IMG/VR virus record: IMGVR_UViG_3300025697_000014 | Coordinates: 20,952 to 84,951 of that record | Strand: one strand, 5' to 3' | Length of the DNA: 64,000 bases | Origin: a virus | The notes under the pieces: model-generated | The model's input: only the letters and a program-made list of their open reading frames with translations | What the model was told of the DNA's origin: nothing | Databases searched by the model: none | Shown here: positions 27,270 to 33,949 of the stretch, piece after piece | How positions within the stretch are numbered: position 1 is the stretch's first letter | How the letters are laid out: each line of letters starts with the position of its first letter | Position numbers and translations under genes: made by a program

Positions 27270-27501
27270 AACGATGCTTGGACAGGAGTTGATTGACATT
27301 CTAGGATTACCAGACCACATCTACCGGTTTGGGATCGTATTCCAGGCAGGGCAACCGCCAATAGTGAAGTGTGAGTATCGCCTGGATCTAGCCGATGATG
27401 AAATACTGGGATTCAAGAGAGCATTCAAGAAATACCAGCTGGTTGAGACTGATTCTGTGGAGGAAGGCGATGAGCAAACAGACAACGACGGTAAGGTTTG
27501 A
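27259..27501 (+). CDS. Hypothetical small acidic protein
   Basis: The ATG at 27259 follows GAGGAGGAAAACG and overlaps the previous gene by 11 nt. The 80-residue product is beta then helical with an acidic tail. No function is evident. Confidence 0.65.
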   Translation: MANKTMLGQELIDILGLPDHIYRFGIVFQAGQPPIVKCEYRLDLADDEILGFKRAFKKYQLVETDSVEEGDEQTDNDGKV

Positions 27502-27787
27502 AGGTACAGTGATTAGTAAAAGTATGGGCCAGGTCGTTCTTCGTAAGACAGATGGCACCATGCACGAAATCAGAACGAAATGGAAGTATGACATTACATG
27601 TAGGCCTATAGAGCCAGAGATCGCAAAGTGTGTCCATTGTGGTTGCATGATGAAAGTTGTCGAAGCAAAACACGCCAATGTCGTTGGCTATAAGACACGA
27701 TGTGGCAATTGTAGCAGTATGGGACCGTGGGCCAGTAGTCGAATGGACGCCATAGTGAGATCTAACAAGAGACCGGGATATGAGTAA
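27470..27787 (+). CDS. Lar-like zinc-ribbon protein (possible restriction alleviation)
   Basis: The 105-residue protein starts at 27470 inside the previous gene. An N-terminal beta domain is followed by KCVHCGCMMKVVEA, YKTRCGNCSSMGPW and MDAIVRSNKRPG. The two CxxC pairs with a trailing Ala-Ile-xx-x-N-x-R match the layout of restriction alleviation proteins (Lar family), which counter host type I systems. The N-terminal extension is not typical. Confidence 0.68.
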   Translation: MSKQTTTVRFEGTVISKSMGQVVLRKTDGTMHEIRTKWKYDITCRPIEPEIAKCVHCGCMMKVVEAKHANVVGYKTRCGNCSSMGPWASSRMDAIVRSNKRPGYE

Positions 27788-28005
27788 TGGATACCGAAAG
27801 GGAGTGGGAAATGCTAAGGGTAAAGATCATGGCGAACTACAGCCTAATAGAGGAGATCTACATTCAGCGTGAAGCTGGTGGTGATCTCGATGGCTTCTGT
27901 GACTACAGAATACGTTTCCCTGCTACAGAAGGCCTGATCAAGCACTGGAGACCAGATGGAGCTAGGGTCCTCGTCAAAAAGGCACTAGACCACTTACTGT
28001 CATGA
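27787..28005 (+). CDS. Hypothetical small protein
   Basis: 72 residues; the first base overlaps the previous stop. No motif is recognised. It immediately precedes the tandem paralogue array. Confidence 0.62.
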   Translation: MDTEREWEMLRVKIMANYSLIEEIYIQREAGGDLDGFCDYRIRFPATEGLIKHWRPDGARVLVKKALDHLLS

Positions 28006-28229
28006 CCATGCTAGGGAGAGACGAGGTGATGAAGTTGGTTAGGCAGGCCTCCGACATCATACAATGGAACTCGAATACAGGATATGAGCCGATTACCAAA
28101 GAAGCCGCCACACTCCTAGTAATCAACATCGAAGATGATCACCTTGTCCCCTGTATATTCTCCAAAACGATAGATTTGGTTCTAGTAGATAACGATGAAT
28201 GGGTTTTGACCCTGACAGGAGAAGTATGA
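28002..28229 (+). CDS. Tandem paralogue array member 1
   Basis: 75 residues. GRDEVMKLVRQASDIIQW followed by ITKEAATLLV are the two helices shared by the array, and EWVLTLTG matches the common C-terminal Trp-x-x-x-Leu strand. It starts overlapping the upstream stop by 4 nt. The role of the family is unknown. Confidence 0.72.
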   Translation: MTMLGRDEVMKLVRQASDIIQWNSNTGYEPITKEAATLLVINIEDDHLVPCIFSKTIDLVLVDNDEWVLTLTGEV

Positions 28230-28678
28230 GTATTCATGATTGGACCCCGGAAGAACCCGTCGCACCTTACTGGCGTGCTCTAACCCCTGGCTCTGAACTG
28301 TTAGATCTAATAGCCCCGACGGGATTAAATACAGACTGGGTAACAACACATACTTTCAATGGCGGGGATTACATAACAGATGATAGACACGCATCAGATG
28401 CATGGAAATTCCCTATAAACGCAGAGGAAGATATGATCATCACAAAAGACGATTGCATCAAGCATGTCAACACGCATAAGACGATCTACTACTGTCGTTA
28501 TAACCCAGGGGACACAAAAGTCATAACCCGTGATGCGGCCAGGAAGATCATCATTGAAGCCCCTGATAACTTGTTGCTGATTCAAGATATGTACGGTACA
28601 AACACAGTAGCGATTTACAGTAAGAAAGATCGTTTAGATCGAGATTACATTTGGTCGATGACACTGTACGAATCATGA
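28226..28678 (+). CDS. Tandem paralogue array member 2, with N-terminal extension
   Basis: The 150-residue protein has about 68 extra N-terminal residues rich in Trp, Pro and Asp. It then has the array domain: IITKDDCIKHVNTHKTIYY, VITRDAARKIIIEAP and a final YIWSMTLYE. The extension contains a Trp- and Asp-rich stretch with no known family. Confidence 0.72.
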   Translation: MSIHDWTPEEPVAPYWRALTPGSELLDLIAPTGLNTDWVTTHTFNGGDYITDDRHASDAWKFPINAEEDMIITKDDCIKHVNTHKTIYYCRYNPGDTKVITRDAARKIIIEAPDNLLLIQDMYGTNTVAIYSKKDRLDRDYIWSMTLYES

Positions 28679-28920
28679 TCATTACACGAGACGAGGCTGT
28701 GAAAGCGCTGAATGGGGTTAATAGGGTATCCTACCTAGTGTTTGGAGTGAATCAAAAGAAAGTGACGTTGGACTTCGCTCGAACTAAGCTAGCCAATGTG
28801 AAAGACACCCATGTACTAACCAGATCAGATATAACGTCATCTCTTAGACAAGACTTAACCCACATATTCTGTAGAGAAGAAAATGGCCCGCTCACATGGG
28901 CACTAACACTATATAGGTGA
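28675..28920 (+). CDS. Tandem paralogue array member 3
   Basis: 81 residues beginning IITRDEAVKALNGVNRVSYL, with IFCREENGPLTWALTLYR at the end. Start and preceding stop overlap. The CR-x(n)-W-x-x-x-L ending is shared with members 7 and 9. Confidence 0.72.
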   Translation: MIITRDEAVKALNGVNRVSYLVFGVNQKKVTLDFARTKLANVKDTHVLTRSDITSSLRQDLTHIFCREENGPLTWALTLYR

Positions 28921-28927
28921 ATACACA

Positions 28928-29167
28928 ATGGATATCACTAGAGAAAAAGCTGTAGAGCTTGTGAATAGGGCCGGTAGAGTACGATATTGGTTGGGCTATT
29001 CAGCTTACCAAAGCCCATCAAAGAAGTACGTTATCGACTATATCAGAGATGCAAAGAGTGATGCTGGATTATCAACCACGACCTTCCCCACCCTCAATCT
29101 CATCGTCCTAAAATGCAAAAGGTTTCTATATAGAGAGTTCATTCTAATGGACATAGAGGACCTATGA
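28928..29167 (+). CDS. Tandem paralogue array member 4
   Basis: 79 residues beginning DITREKAVELVNRAGRVRYW. The C-terminal half is more diverged (KCKRFLYREFIL), so the second helix is less clear. Confidence 0.68.
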   Translation: MDITREKAVELVNRAGRVRYWLGYSAYQSPSKKYVIDYIRDAKSDAGLSTTTFPTLNLIVLKCKRFLYREFILMDIEDL

Positions 29168-29466
29168 AAGTGATAACCACACAACAGGCATTTCTGGCGC
29201 TGTCTATGGCAGACAAGATCACCAACTGGATATACGGAAAGCCGAATGAGCCTATATCCAAAGATGGGGTCATGGAGCTGTTGAGGAAAGTTGCGCTCGT
29301 ACACGAGATCTGGGCCAAGCCCTATGGAAATGAGATGGAACAGCTGATTCTGAAATGTAGAGAGAAGGGAATGGGACCTATCTACGCAAATACGTACTGG
29401 GAATGGCGAATCGTGCTTGAGGGCGAGAATGTCAAGTGGGCAGCTGCATACCTGCTAATGGACTGA
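29164..29466 (+). CDS. Tandem paralogue array member 5
   Basis: 100 residues. VITTQQAFLALSMADKITNW, then ISKDGVMELLRK, KCREKG and WRIVLEGE keep the array order. It overlaps both neighbours by 1-4 nt. Confidence 0.72.
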   Translation: MKVITTQQAFLALSMADKITNWIYGKPNEPISKDGVMELLRKVALVHEIWAKPYGNEMEQLILKCREKGMGPIYANTYWEWRIVLEGENVKWAAAYLLMD

Positions 29467-29741
29467 TGTATAAGGATGAGATCACCCGGGATCAGGCGTT
29501 TAGGATCGTGAGAAGGAGTCTGTTAATCAAGAGTGAGTTAAACAACGATAAGATACTTACGCAGGAAGAAGCTGTACAGATACTTCTGGGCACTACTACC
29601 CATATCTGGATAGAGCAATATGGTAGCGAGGTACCTTTTTTGTGCACGATAGGAAACCATTGCGGAGGAAAAGAGGGAAATTGGGGACTTCGGCTTCGTG
29701 GGGTGGAGCCATTGCTAAAGGGGGTGTTTGATGTCGTTTGA
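29466..29741 (+). CDS. Tandem paralogue array member 6
   Basis: 91 residues from the ATG in TGATG at 29466. EITRDQAFRIVRRSLLIK, ILTQEEAVQILLG, then WGLRLRG. A GNHCGGKEG insertion sits where other members have FCR. Confidence 0.72.
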   Translation: MYKDEITRDQAFRIVRRSLLIKSELNNDKILTQEEAVQILLGTTTHIWIEQYGSEVPFLCTIGNHCGGKEGNWGLRLRGVEPLLKGVFDVV

Positions 29742-30042
29742 GACGATAACGAAGGATCAGATGTTTCAGATGCTGTGTAAGACAGAAGTGATCCTGGATT
29801 GGACTAACCTTGTAGAGAAGGTTGAGATTACGAAGGAGCAAGCTGTCGATATTGTGAAGGATGCAGATGGTGAAATCTGTATCTACCAGTGGAGCTATCA
29901 TATGGAGGTGTTCTGTAGAACGAAGGATCGTAACGTGTGGAGGATGCTGCTATACCCAGAGAGTGGAGATTCATTTGCTGAGATTATGAGTGTTTGTGCG
30001 CAGAAGGACGCCGGGAAGATATTCATCCCTCGTCAGATATAG
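29731..30042 (+). CDS. Tandem paralogue array member 7
   Basis: 103 residues. TITKDQMFQMLCKTEVILDW, ITKEQAVDIVKD and FCRTKDRNVWRMLLYPE are close to the array consensus and most similar to member 9. Confidence 0.75.
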   Translation: MSFETITKDQMFQMLCKTEVILDWTNLVEKVEITKEQAVDIVKDADGEICIYQWSYHMEVFCRTKDRNVWRMLLYPESGDSFAEIMSVCAQKDAGKIFIPRQI

Positions 30043-30051
30043 GAGATACCA

Positions 30052-30399
30052 ATGAGAAATGTAGATATAACTAAACTTCGAGCTCTTGCCTTAATCCATA
30101 AGTCAGTTGATATTAACGATTGGGGACCAGTAGCTAATGGGGAAAACGTCACACACGACGAAGCGTGTGCCATCATACGAAGTACCAAGGAAGACTGGAC
30201 AATCAGAGTGGAGGAGGGCCATGACGGTATAGAGATGTATTGCTGGAGAGTGTCACTGGACTGGAAAACAGAGGCTTGGCGACTACACCTGGTACTAAAA
30301 AGAGGCCTAGAGCTCGCCAACGAAGCTCTGGATATACCGTATAAGAAAAAGATAGTATTGAAAAACACCCTGCCAACTATAGGAGATAGATATGGATAA
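30052..30399 (+). CDS. Tandem paralogue array member 8
   Basis: 115 residues. DITKLRALALIHKSVDINDW, VTHDEACAIIRS, then YCWRVSLDWKTEAWRLHLVL. A longer helical tail follows. The last 8 nt overlap the next gene. Confidence 0.72.
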   Translation: MRNVDITKLRALALIHKSVDINDWGPVANGENVTHDEACAIIRSTKEDWTIRVEEGHDGIEMYCWRVSLDWKTEAWRLHLVLKRGLELANEALDIPYKKKIVLKNTLPTIGDRYG

Positions 30400-30580
30400 G
30401 AGATACTGGATTCAATGCGGAGAGACGTGGATCAACCCCGATAATGTGGCTGCGATTAAGCCTTCAAGTGGTGGCTATACGGTCTACTTCAACGGGAGTA
30501 GGGATCACTATACCATACTTTCTAAGAAGGAGGCTGAGCCTCTGCTGGCGTTTATGCACTACTTCCACTTTACAGGATGA
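30392..30580 (+). CDS. Small protein paralogous to the one at 31.8 kb
   Basis: 62 residues. YWIQCGETWINPDNVAAI followed by a YTVYFNG strand aligns with the protein at 31770-31946 (HWIRLEDGGYINMDTVSI, IAVFYTDG). It is a small beta domain that interrupts the tandem array. Confidence 0.7.
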   Translation: MDKRYWIQCGETWINPDNVAAIKPSSGGYTVYFNGSRDHYTILSKKEAEPLLAFMHYFHFTG

Positions 30581-30861
30581 AATACCCAACGATAACTAGG
30601 GACCAAGCATTCCAGATGGTATGTGAAGCAAAGAGCATCCTCGATTGGTCGGGCTCCGGTGGGAACGGTGCCCTTAGCAAGGATGAAGCAGCTACCCTTG
30701 TACGAGACATGGGAGAGAATACCGAGATCTGTCTGAATATGTGGGGTAGTCACGCAGAGATTTTCTGTCGCGCTGTACCCGTAGATGTGTGGAGAATGTG
30801 GATGGCCCCGAGTTCTGTCAATTCGTTTAGAGGTGTTTTGGAAAACACTGTCCGAGTTTAA
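30577..30861 (+). CDS. Tandem paralogue array member 9
   Basis: 94 residues. TITRDQAFQMVCEAKSILDW, LSKDEAATLVRD and FCRAVPVDVWRMWMAP define the consensus together with member 7. It is the last recognisable member; an untranslated region follows. Confidence 0.75.
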   Translation: MKYPTITRDQAFQMVCEAKSILDWSGSGGNGALSKDEAATLVRDMGENTEICLNMWGSHAEIFCRAVPVDVWRMWMAPSSVNSFRGVLENTVRV

Positions 30862-31183
30862 GGAGGGTAGAAGCATCGCCGCCCACTGCAAGATTGAACA
30901 TAGGGGGGTGTCCTATGCTATGTCTTCTACTAGAGATAGCGTGGCGTGCACCCCTCTCGTCTTCCATCTTGTGTGACCCCGCGAGCTGCACACGCAAGGC
31001 TAGGCTCACGTAGGGCCGTGATGGTCCACTAAGCATAGGTGGGGCTATTACGTCGAATTGACGTGATTTAAGCCCTAATTGCGTGTTTTGGGGCTGAATT
31101 GGCCCCTTTGTAGCGTGTAAGAGGAGGGTGGGGCATAGTTACCCACTATCACGCTTAACACATACTCACTAATAGGAGGCATC
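30862..31183 (+). other. Untranslated region with several hairpins
   Basis: These 322 nt have no convincing ORF. GGGGCtgaattgGCCCC followed by TTT at 31090-31109 resembles a weak terminator. Further on, AGCGTG at 31112 can pair with CACGCT near 31153, enclosing GTGGG..CCCAC, just before the ribosome site of the gene at 31184. The segment near 30900-30960 also has GGGGTG/CACCCC complementarity. It marks the end of the paralogue array operon. Confidence 0.5.
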
Positions 31184-31441
31184 ATGAACACGAAGCAATA
31201 CGTTGTAGTAGTCAATGGTGTTGTCGAGTCAATAGCATCCTTTGGTACATCCAACCTATACGCAAAGAATCAGCGTAAGGATGGTAACAGTGTTCTACTA
31301 CGTCTAGCTATGGTACCAGACTTCGTGGCTTTTGAAGCTGAGAACAATGCATACTGGGAGCGCTATGCGTTGCACTGTGATGACTGGATCAAGCAGGATA
31401 AGGCCCATGCCCAAGCGGTATGGGACGCTGTCACGCTCTAG
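31184..31441 (+). CDS. VVVNGVVE-type small protein
   Basis: 85 residues. YVVVVNGVVESIASFGTSN..YAKNQRKDGN..LL aligns with the C-terminal half of the protein at 35869-36306 (YTVLLNGVVAMIGDFDTAS..YARGLSGNR). A strong AATAGGAGG site precedes it. A small beta-alpha domain of unknown role. Confidence 0.7.
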   Translation: MNTKQYVVVVNGVVESIASFGTSNLYAKNQRKDGNSVLLRLAMVPDFVAFEAENNAYWERYALHCDDWIKQDKAHAQAVWDAVTL

Positions 31442-31545
31442 TATAGTACGCTTCCCCCATACATCACCAGGTGGTGGTGTGTGGGCTAGGTGATACTACA
31501 CCTGGCACATACGCACTACGCTATGTGTCTATATATGGAGGTATG
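31442..31545 (+). repeat. Structured intergenic element 1
   Basis: The sequence has a 13-bp hairpin, CCCATACATCACC (from 31455) with GGTGGTGTGTGGG, then a TACTACACCT box, then a second hairpin GGCACATA..TATGTGTC near 31502-31530 and the ribosome site of the next gene. The layout is shared with elements at 31665, 31947 and 32365. Confidence 0.65.
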
Positions 31546-31547
31546 TG

Positions 31548-31664
31548 ATGAAGGCGTTACTAGTGTTGGTATACATGGGCATGGCAGCATTGGCGTTGGT
31601 AGTAGCAGCATACGTATTCACATGGGGTATGGCTATGCTCAATGGGCTGGCCCCCATCTTCTAG
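31548..31664 (+). CDS. Small single-span membrane protein
   Basis: 38 residues after a TATGGAGGTATGTG site. LLVLVYMGMAALALVVAAYV forms one transmembrane helix. It is bounded on both sides by the structured repeat elements. Function unknown. Confidence 0.6.
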   Translation: MKALLVLVYMGMAALALVVAAYVFTWGMAMLNGLAPIF

Positions 31665-31767
31665 TAGTACGCTTCCCCTGTGCTACACCCTGGGTGGTGG
31701 CGCACAGGCTAGGTGGTACTACACCTCACACACCTACGCTATGTGGTGTGTGTATGTATGGAGGTAG
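31665..31767 (+). repeat. Structured intergenic element 2
   Basis: CCTGTGCTACACC pairs with GGTGGCGCACAGG (31677-31708) despite different sequence from element 1. The TACTACACCT box follows, then CACACACC tacgctatgt GGTGTGTG (31725-31752) and GGAGG. It shares TAGTACGCTTCCCC at its start with element 1. Confidence 0.65.
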
Positions 31768-31769
31768 TG

Positions 31770-31946
31770 ATGAACAAGCATTGGATACGACTGGAAGATG
31801 GTGGATACATCAACATGGATACTGTATCTATTACACACGCACCTGACAATGGGGATATTGCGGTGTTCTATACTGATGGGAACGAGGGAGAGTTCTCTGG
31901 TCAAGATGCAGAGAACATTATCCGCTACCTTGAGCTTGTGTCATAG
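31770..31946 (+). CDS. Small protein paralogous to the one at 30.4 kb
   Basis: 58 residues, starting MNKHWIRLEDGGYINMDTVS after GGAGGTAGTG. It aligns with the 62-residue protein at 30392. Likely a small beta domain; no function known. Confidence 0.68.
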   Translation: MNKHWIRLEDGGYINMDTVSITHAPDNGDIAVFYTDGNEGEFSGQDAENIIRYLELVS

Positions 31947-32029
31947 TAGTGAGCTGCATTCTGCGCACAACACGGGTTGTGCGTAGAGAAGGTGTCACTA
32001 CACCTACCGTATCTATGTTGTATAGGAGG
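31947..32029 (+). repeat. Structured intergenic element 3
   Basis: CTGCGCACAAC (31961) pairs with GTTGTGCGTAG over 11 bp with one G-U, here built on the repeated TTCTGCGCACAA motif. It is followed by a CACTACACCT box and then TATAGGAGG. The second hairpin is weak or absent. Confidence 0.6.
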
Positions 32030-32034
32030 CTATG

Positions 32035-32364
32035 ATGCAAGTGTTCCTGATGTTGTTGACGTATAAGTCGTTTACTCCGTATCACTGGTTGCGCCCTATG
32101 TCTGACGCTATTCCTGGCACACACTGTGTCATTGATGTGGGGGTGCTTCCCAAGCGCCGTTGCTACGAGATCAAGCGCCCGGGCAAGTTGCCGCTGGGCG
32201 TTATCGAGAACTATGGTGATGATGATCCATACGCGAATTACTGGACCGTCTTTGCTATCGAGGATGATGAGTGGCGCAGGGTTGGCATACCTCACAGTGG
32301 CCACAAGCGCACTATGGGCCTGGGTAAGATCAAGGCCGAGATGAAGAAACTCGGTTTCCTGTAG
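32035..32364 (+). CDS. Hypothetical beta-rich protein
   Basis: 109 residues from the second of two adjacent ATGs, 5 nt after AGGAGG. It includes HWLRPMSDAIPGTHCVID, RRCYEIKRPGKLPLG and an HSGHKRTMGLGKIKAEM tail. No family is recognised. Confidence 0.65.
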   Translation: MQVFLMLLTYKSFTPYHWLRPMSDAIPGTHCVIDVGVLPKRRCYEIKRPGKLPLGVIENYGDDDPYANYWTVFAIEDDEWRRVGIPHSGHKRTMGLGKIKAEMKKLGFL

Positions 32365-32466
32365 TATGTTTCGTTTGCTCATCACTGACGAGTGGTGGGC
32401 AATCTGGGCAATACTACGCCTGACGCACCTGCATTACGCGGTGCGTCTTTTTCATAGGGAGGTTCA
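32365..32466 (+). repeat. Structured intergenic element 4 with terminator-like second hairpin
   Basis: TTGCTCATCACT pairs with AGTGGTGGGCAA over 12 bp (loop GACG), followed by an ATACTACGCCT box. Then GACGCACC tgcattacgc GGTGCGTC is directly followed by TTTTT (about 32420-32450), a textbook intrinsic terminator. The ribosome site GGGAGG comes after it, so a new transcript or partial readthrough must serve the next gene. Confidence 0.7.
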
Positions 32467-32468
32467 CT

Positions 32469-32555
32469 GTGAAGGGTATCGTAGTAGTAGTATCGAACAT
32501 CGTTGTTGTTGTTGTGTTCATTGTGCTGTATGTGGTGGCGTGTGGGGTAGTGTAG
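32469..32555 (+). CDS. Small Val-rich membrane protein
   Basis: 28 residues from a GTG after GGGAGGTTCACT. IVVVVSNIVVVVVFIVLYVV is one membrane helix made almost only of Val and Ile; the DNA is built of GTA/GTT/GTG runs. Unknown function. Confidence 0.5.
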   Translation: MKGIVVVVSNIVVVVVFIVLYVVACGVV

Positions 32556-32580
32556 TGTTCTGCGCACAAGGAGGTATGTG

Positions 32581-32790
32581 ATGAGGAGGATTACGCCTCA
32601 GATGCTCAGCAGGTACGCTGTAGCGTGTAGACAGGTAGTAGTAACGATAAAGGGATCATCCTTTATCACAGTCCGTAGAGTGTATTCTGGTAGTGAGGAA
32701 TATACGACGCCGTACTCAGTGACGAATATGAAGCGCCTCGTCCAGTTCGTAGAGACGCTTCCACCATGTGTTACATGGAGGCTTCAATAG
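32581..32790 (+). CDS. Hypothetical small basic protein
   Basis: 69 residues after AAGGAGGTATGTG; a TTCTGCGCACAA copy lies right before the ribosome site. Basic and beta-rich. No domain. Confidence 0.6.
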   Translation: MRRITPQMLSRYAVACRQVVVTIKGSSFITVRRVYSGSEEYTTPYSVTNMKRLVQFVETLPPCVTWRLQ

Positions 32791-32804
32791 TAGTAGTATT
32801 CAGA

Positions 32805-32941
32805 ATCCGGTAGGCGAACGGAGCACACGAGATTGCCTCAAGGGCGATAAATGGGGCTATGCCGTAGGGATACGGCTGAGTTAGACCTGACTAGAAGCCA
32901 CGCTGACATGGTCGCTCGTGTGTTGCAATCGCTTACCGGAT
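32805..32941 (+). ncRNA. Multibranched structured RNA (novel candidate)
   Basis: The ends pair over 13 bp (32805-32817 with 32929-32941, one G-U). After a small internal loop they pair over 10 more bp (32822-32831 with 32915-32924, one G-U). Inside are three short hairpins: ATTGCC/GGCGAT (32832-32848), GCCGTA-GGGA-TACGGC (32861-32876) and GACC/GGTC (32884-32913). The region does not fit a tRNA or hammerhead. It ends 12 nt before the ribosome site of the gene at 32964, so it is either a 5' regulatory element or a stand-alone RNA. Confidence 0.6.
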
Positions 32942-32963
32942 ATTATCTATTTGGAGGTAGTGT

Positions 32964-33324
32964 GATGTTCACAGTGGGTTCGATGGTCTATCTGGTGTCG
33001 TTGGAAATCGTCAAATTCGCAGCAGAGTGCGCGAATTTGGAGTTGCTCACATACGCAGAGACTTGTGATCCTCAGTATGAGGGCAAGACTTCCGGGTTTG
33101 CTAACCACGGCCAGTACTGGTCTTTCGAGGACAGCGCAACAGCCGGTGGTGGTTGCCGCATTACGTGGTCCAAGAACGTCGCTTGGGTGTCCAGGCACTC
33201 AGGGTACGGCTGGGCTGATTGCACACAAGAGGTGTGCGATCTCTTGGAGGAGTTGGGCGCTAAGCACGCAAAGCAGGTGAGCTTCCGCAATCCGCGTGTG
33301 TACGGTACCGTCAGGGGATTCTAA
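32964..33324 (+). CDS. Hypothetical protein
   Basis: Start at the ATG at 32964 after GGAGGTAGTG, immediately downstream of the structured RNA; 119 residues. It contains KFAAECANLELLTYAETC and GQYWSFEDSATAGGGCRITW; mixed alpha/beta, no known family. Confidence 0.68.
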
Positions 33325-33343
33325 TTCTAGCATAGTGTGTTTC

Positions 33344-33390
33344 CACTAGCCGTAATGTGAGCGGCTAGTGTAGACGACATTACGTTGTCT
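33344..33390 (+). repeat. Structured intergenic element 5
   Basis: CACTAGCC (33344) pairs with GGCTAGTG (33363) over 8 bp. AGACGAC (33372) pairs with GTTGTCT over 7 bp. A third small hairpin GGGGTG/CATCCC follows near 33404. This repeats the two-hairpin layout before a ribosome site. Confidence 0.55.
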
Positions 33391-33434
33391 GATGTTGCGT
33401 TAAGGGGTGCGCTTTCATCCCTGTGGAGAGACGA

Positions 33435-33677
33435 ATGAGTGAGCGCATAGTGATGGTATGGTTGGAGTTGTTCGTGTCCACCCCCACAGTTCCGCTGAAG
33501 CAGGTATACGCGAGGTTCACAAGCTCACCCAAGGAGGCTATTGCATTTGTGCGGCAGGCTCGTTCTTTGGGCTTCAAGTGCCGCTATGAGCATGACTTCA
33601 GGGGCGCTAAGATGTCGTCGTATACCCAGATTCGCAAGATGTATGCTATCTTGAAGAACTTCGGATATAGTGCGTAG
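33435..33677 (+). CDS. Small protein paralogous to the one at 40.6 kb
   Basis: 80 residues from the ATG after GGAGAGACGA. YARFTSSPKEAIAFVRQARS, LGFKCRYEHDFRGAKMSS and MYAILKNFGY match the protein at 40624-40866 (IRFTRSPEYARTFVTQCRKL, YEHQFKGVKMST). Both have exactly 80 residues. The fold looks like a small alpha/beta domain. Confidence 0.72.
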   Translation: MSERIVMVWLELFVSTPTVPLKQVYARFTSSPKEAIAFVRQARSLGFKCRYEHDFRGAKMSSYTQIRKMYAILKNFGYSA

Positions 33678-33679
33678 CG

Positions 33680-33738
33680 TTTAGGGGGAAGCGCGGGCTT
33701 CCCTCTAAGCAGTGGGCACAATACCGTGCTTACTACAA
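33680..33738 (+). repeat. Structured intergenic element 6
   Basis: TTAGGGGGAAGC, loop GCGG, GCTTCCCTCTAA gives a 12-bp hairpin. GTGGGCAC, loop aatacc, GTGCTTAC gives 8 bp with two G-U pairs. It is followed by TACTACAAGGAGG, so again two hairpins, a TACTAC box and a ribosome site. Confidence 0.6.
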
Positions 33739-33748
33739 GGAGGTTATC

Positions 33749-33925
33749 GTGACCAAGAAGAATCGTGGATTCGCTGATCGGACGAAGAAGTACTTTGCTC
33801 ATCAGGGTGGAAGTGGCGGGATGACAGTTGACGAGCTGACAGCTCATTGTGCGAAGTATGGATCGAAGAATCTGAGTGCTTGGCAGATCAAGGTTATGGA
33901 GCAGCGTGGCGTTCTCAAGAAGTAG
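33749..33925 (+). CDS. Small basic protein
   Basis: 58 residues from GTG after AAGGAGGTTATC. KKNRGFADRTKKYF and MTVDELTAHCAKYGSKN..AWQIKVMEQRGVLKK suggest a helical, possibly winged DNA-binding fold. Confidence 0.6.
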   Translation: MTKKNRGFADRTKKYFAHQGGSGGMTVDELTAHCAKYGSKNLSAWQIKVMEQRGVLKK

Positions 33926-33928
33926 TCT

Positions 33929-33940
33929 TTCTGCGCACAA
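33929..33940 (+). repeat. TTCTGCGCACAA intergenic motif (representative copy)
   Basis: This 12-mer occurs at 25041, 31959, 32558, 33929, 45688, 49315 and 51364, and with T for C (TTCTGCGCATAA) at 47048 and 53430; a shorter copy is at 51917. In several cases it runs straight into AAGGAGG. All copies lie on the plus strand in the 25-54 kb region. Confidence 0.7.
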
Positions 33941-33949
33941 GGAGGTTGT

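Noticed and set aside
31442-32466. CRISPR array in the repeats at 31.4-32.5 kb
   Set aside because: Copies are not identical, are separated by genes and form hairpins before ribosome sites; no constant spacer length.
32805-32941. tRNA or hammerhead ribozyme in the structured region
   Set aside because: The T-arm and anticodon arm cannot be formed, and the CUGANGA...GAAA hammerhead core is absent.
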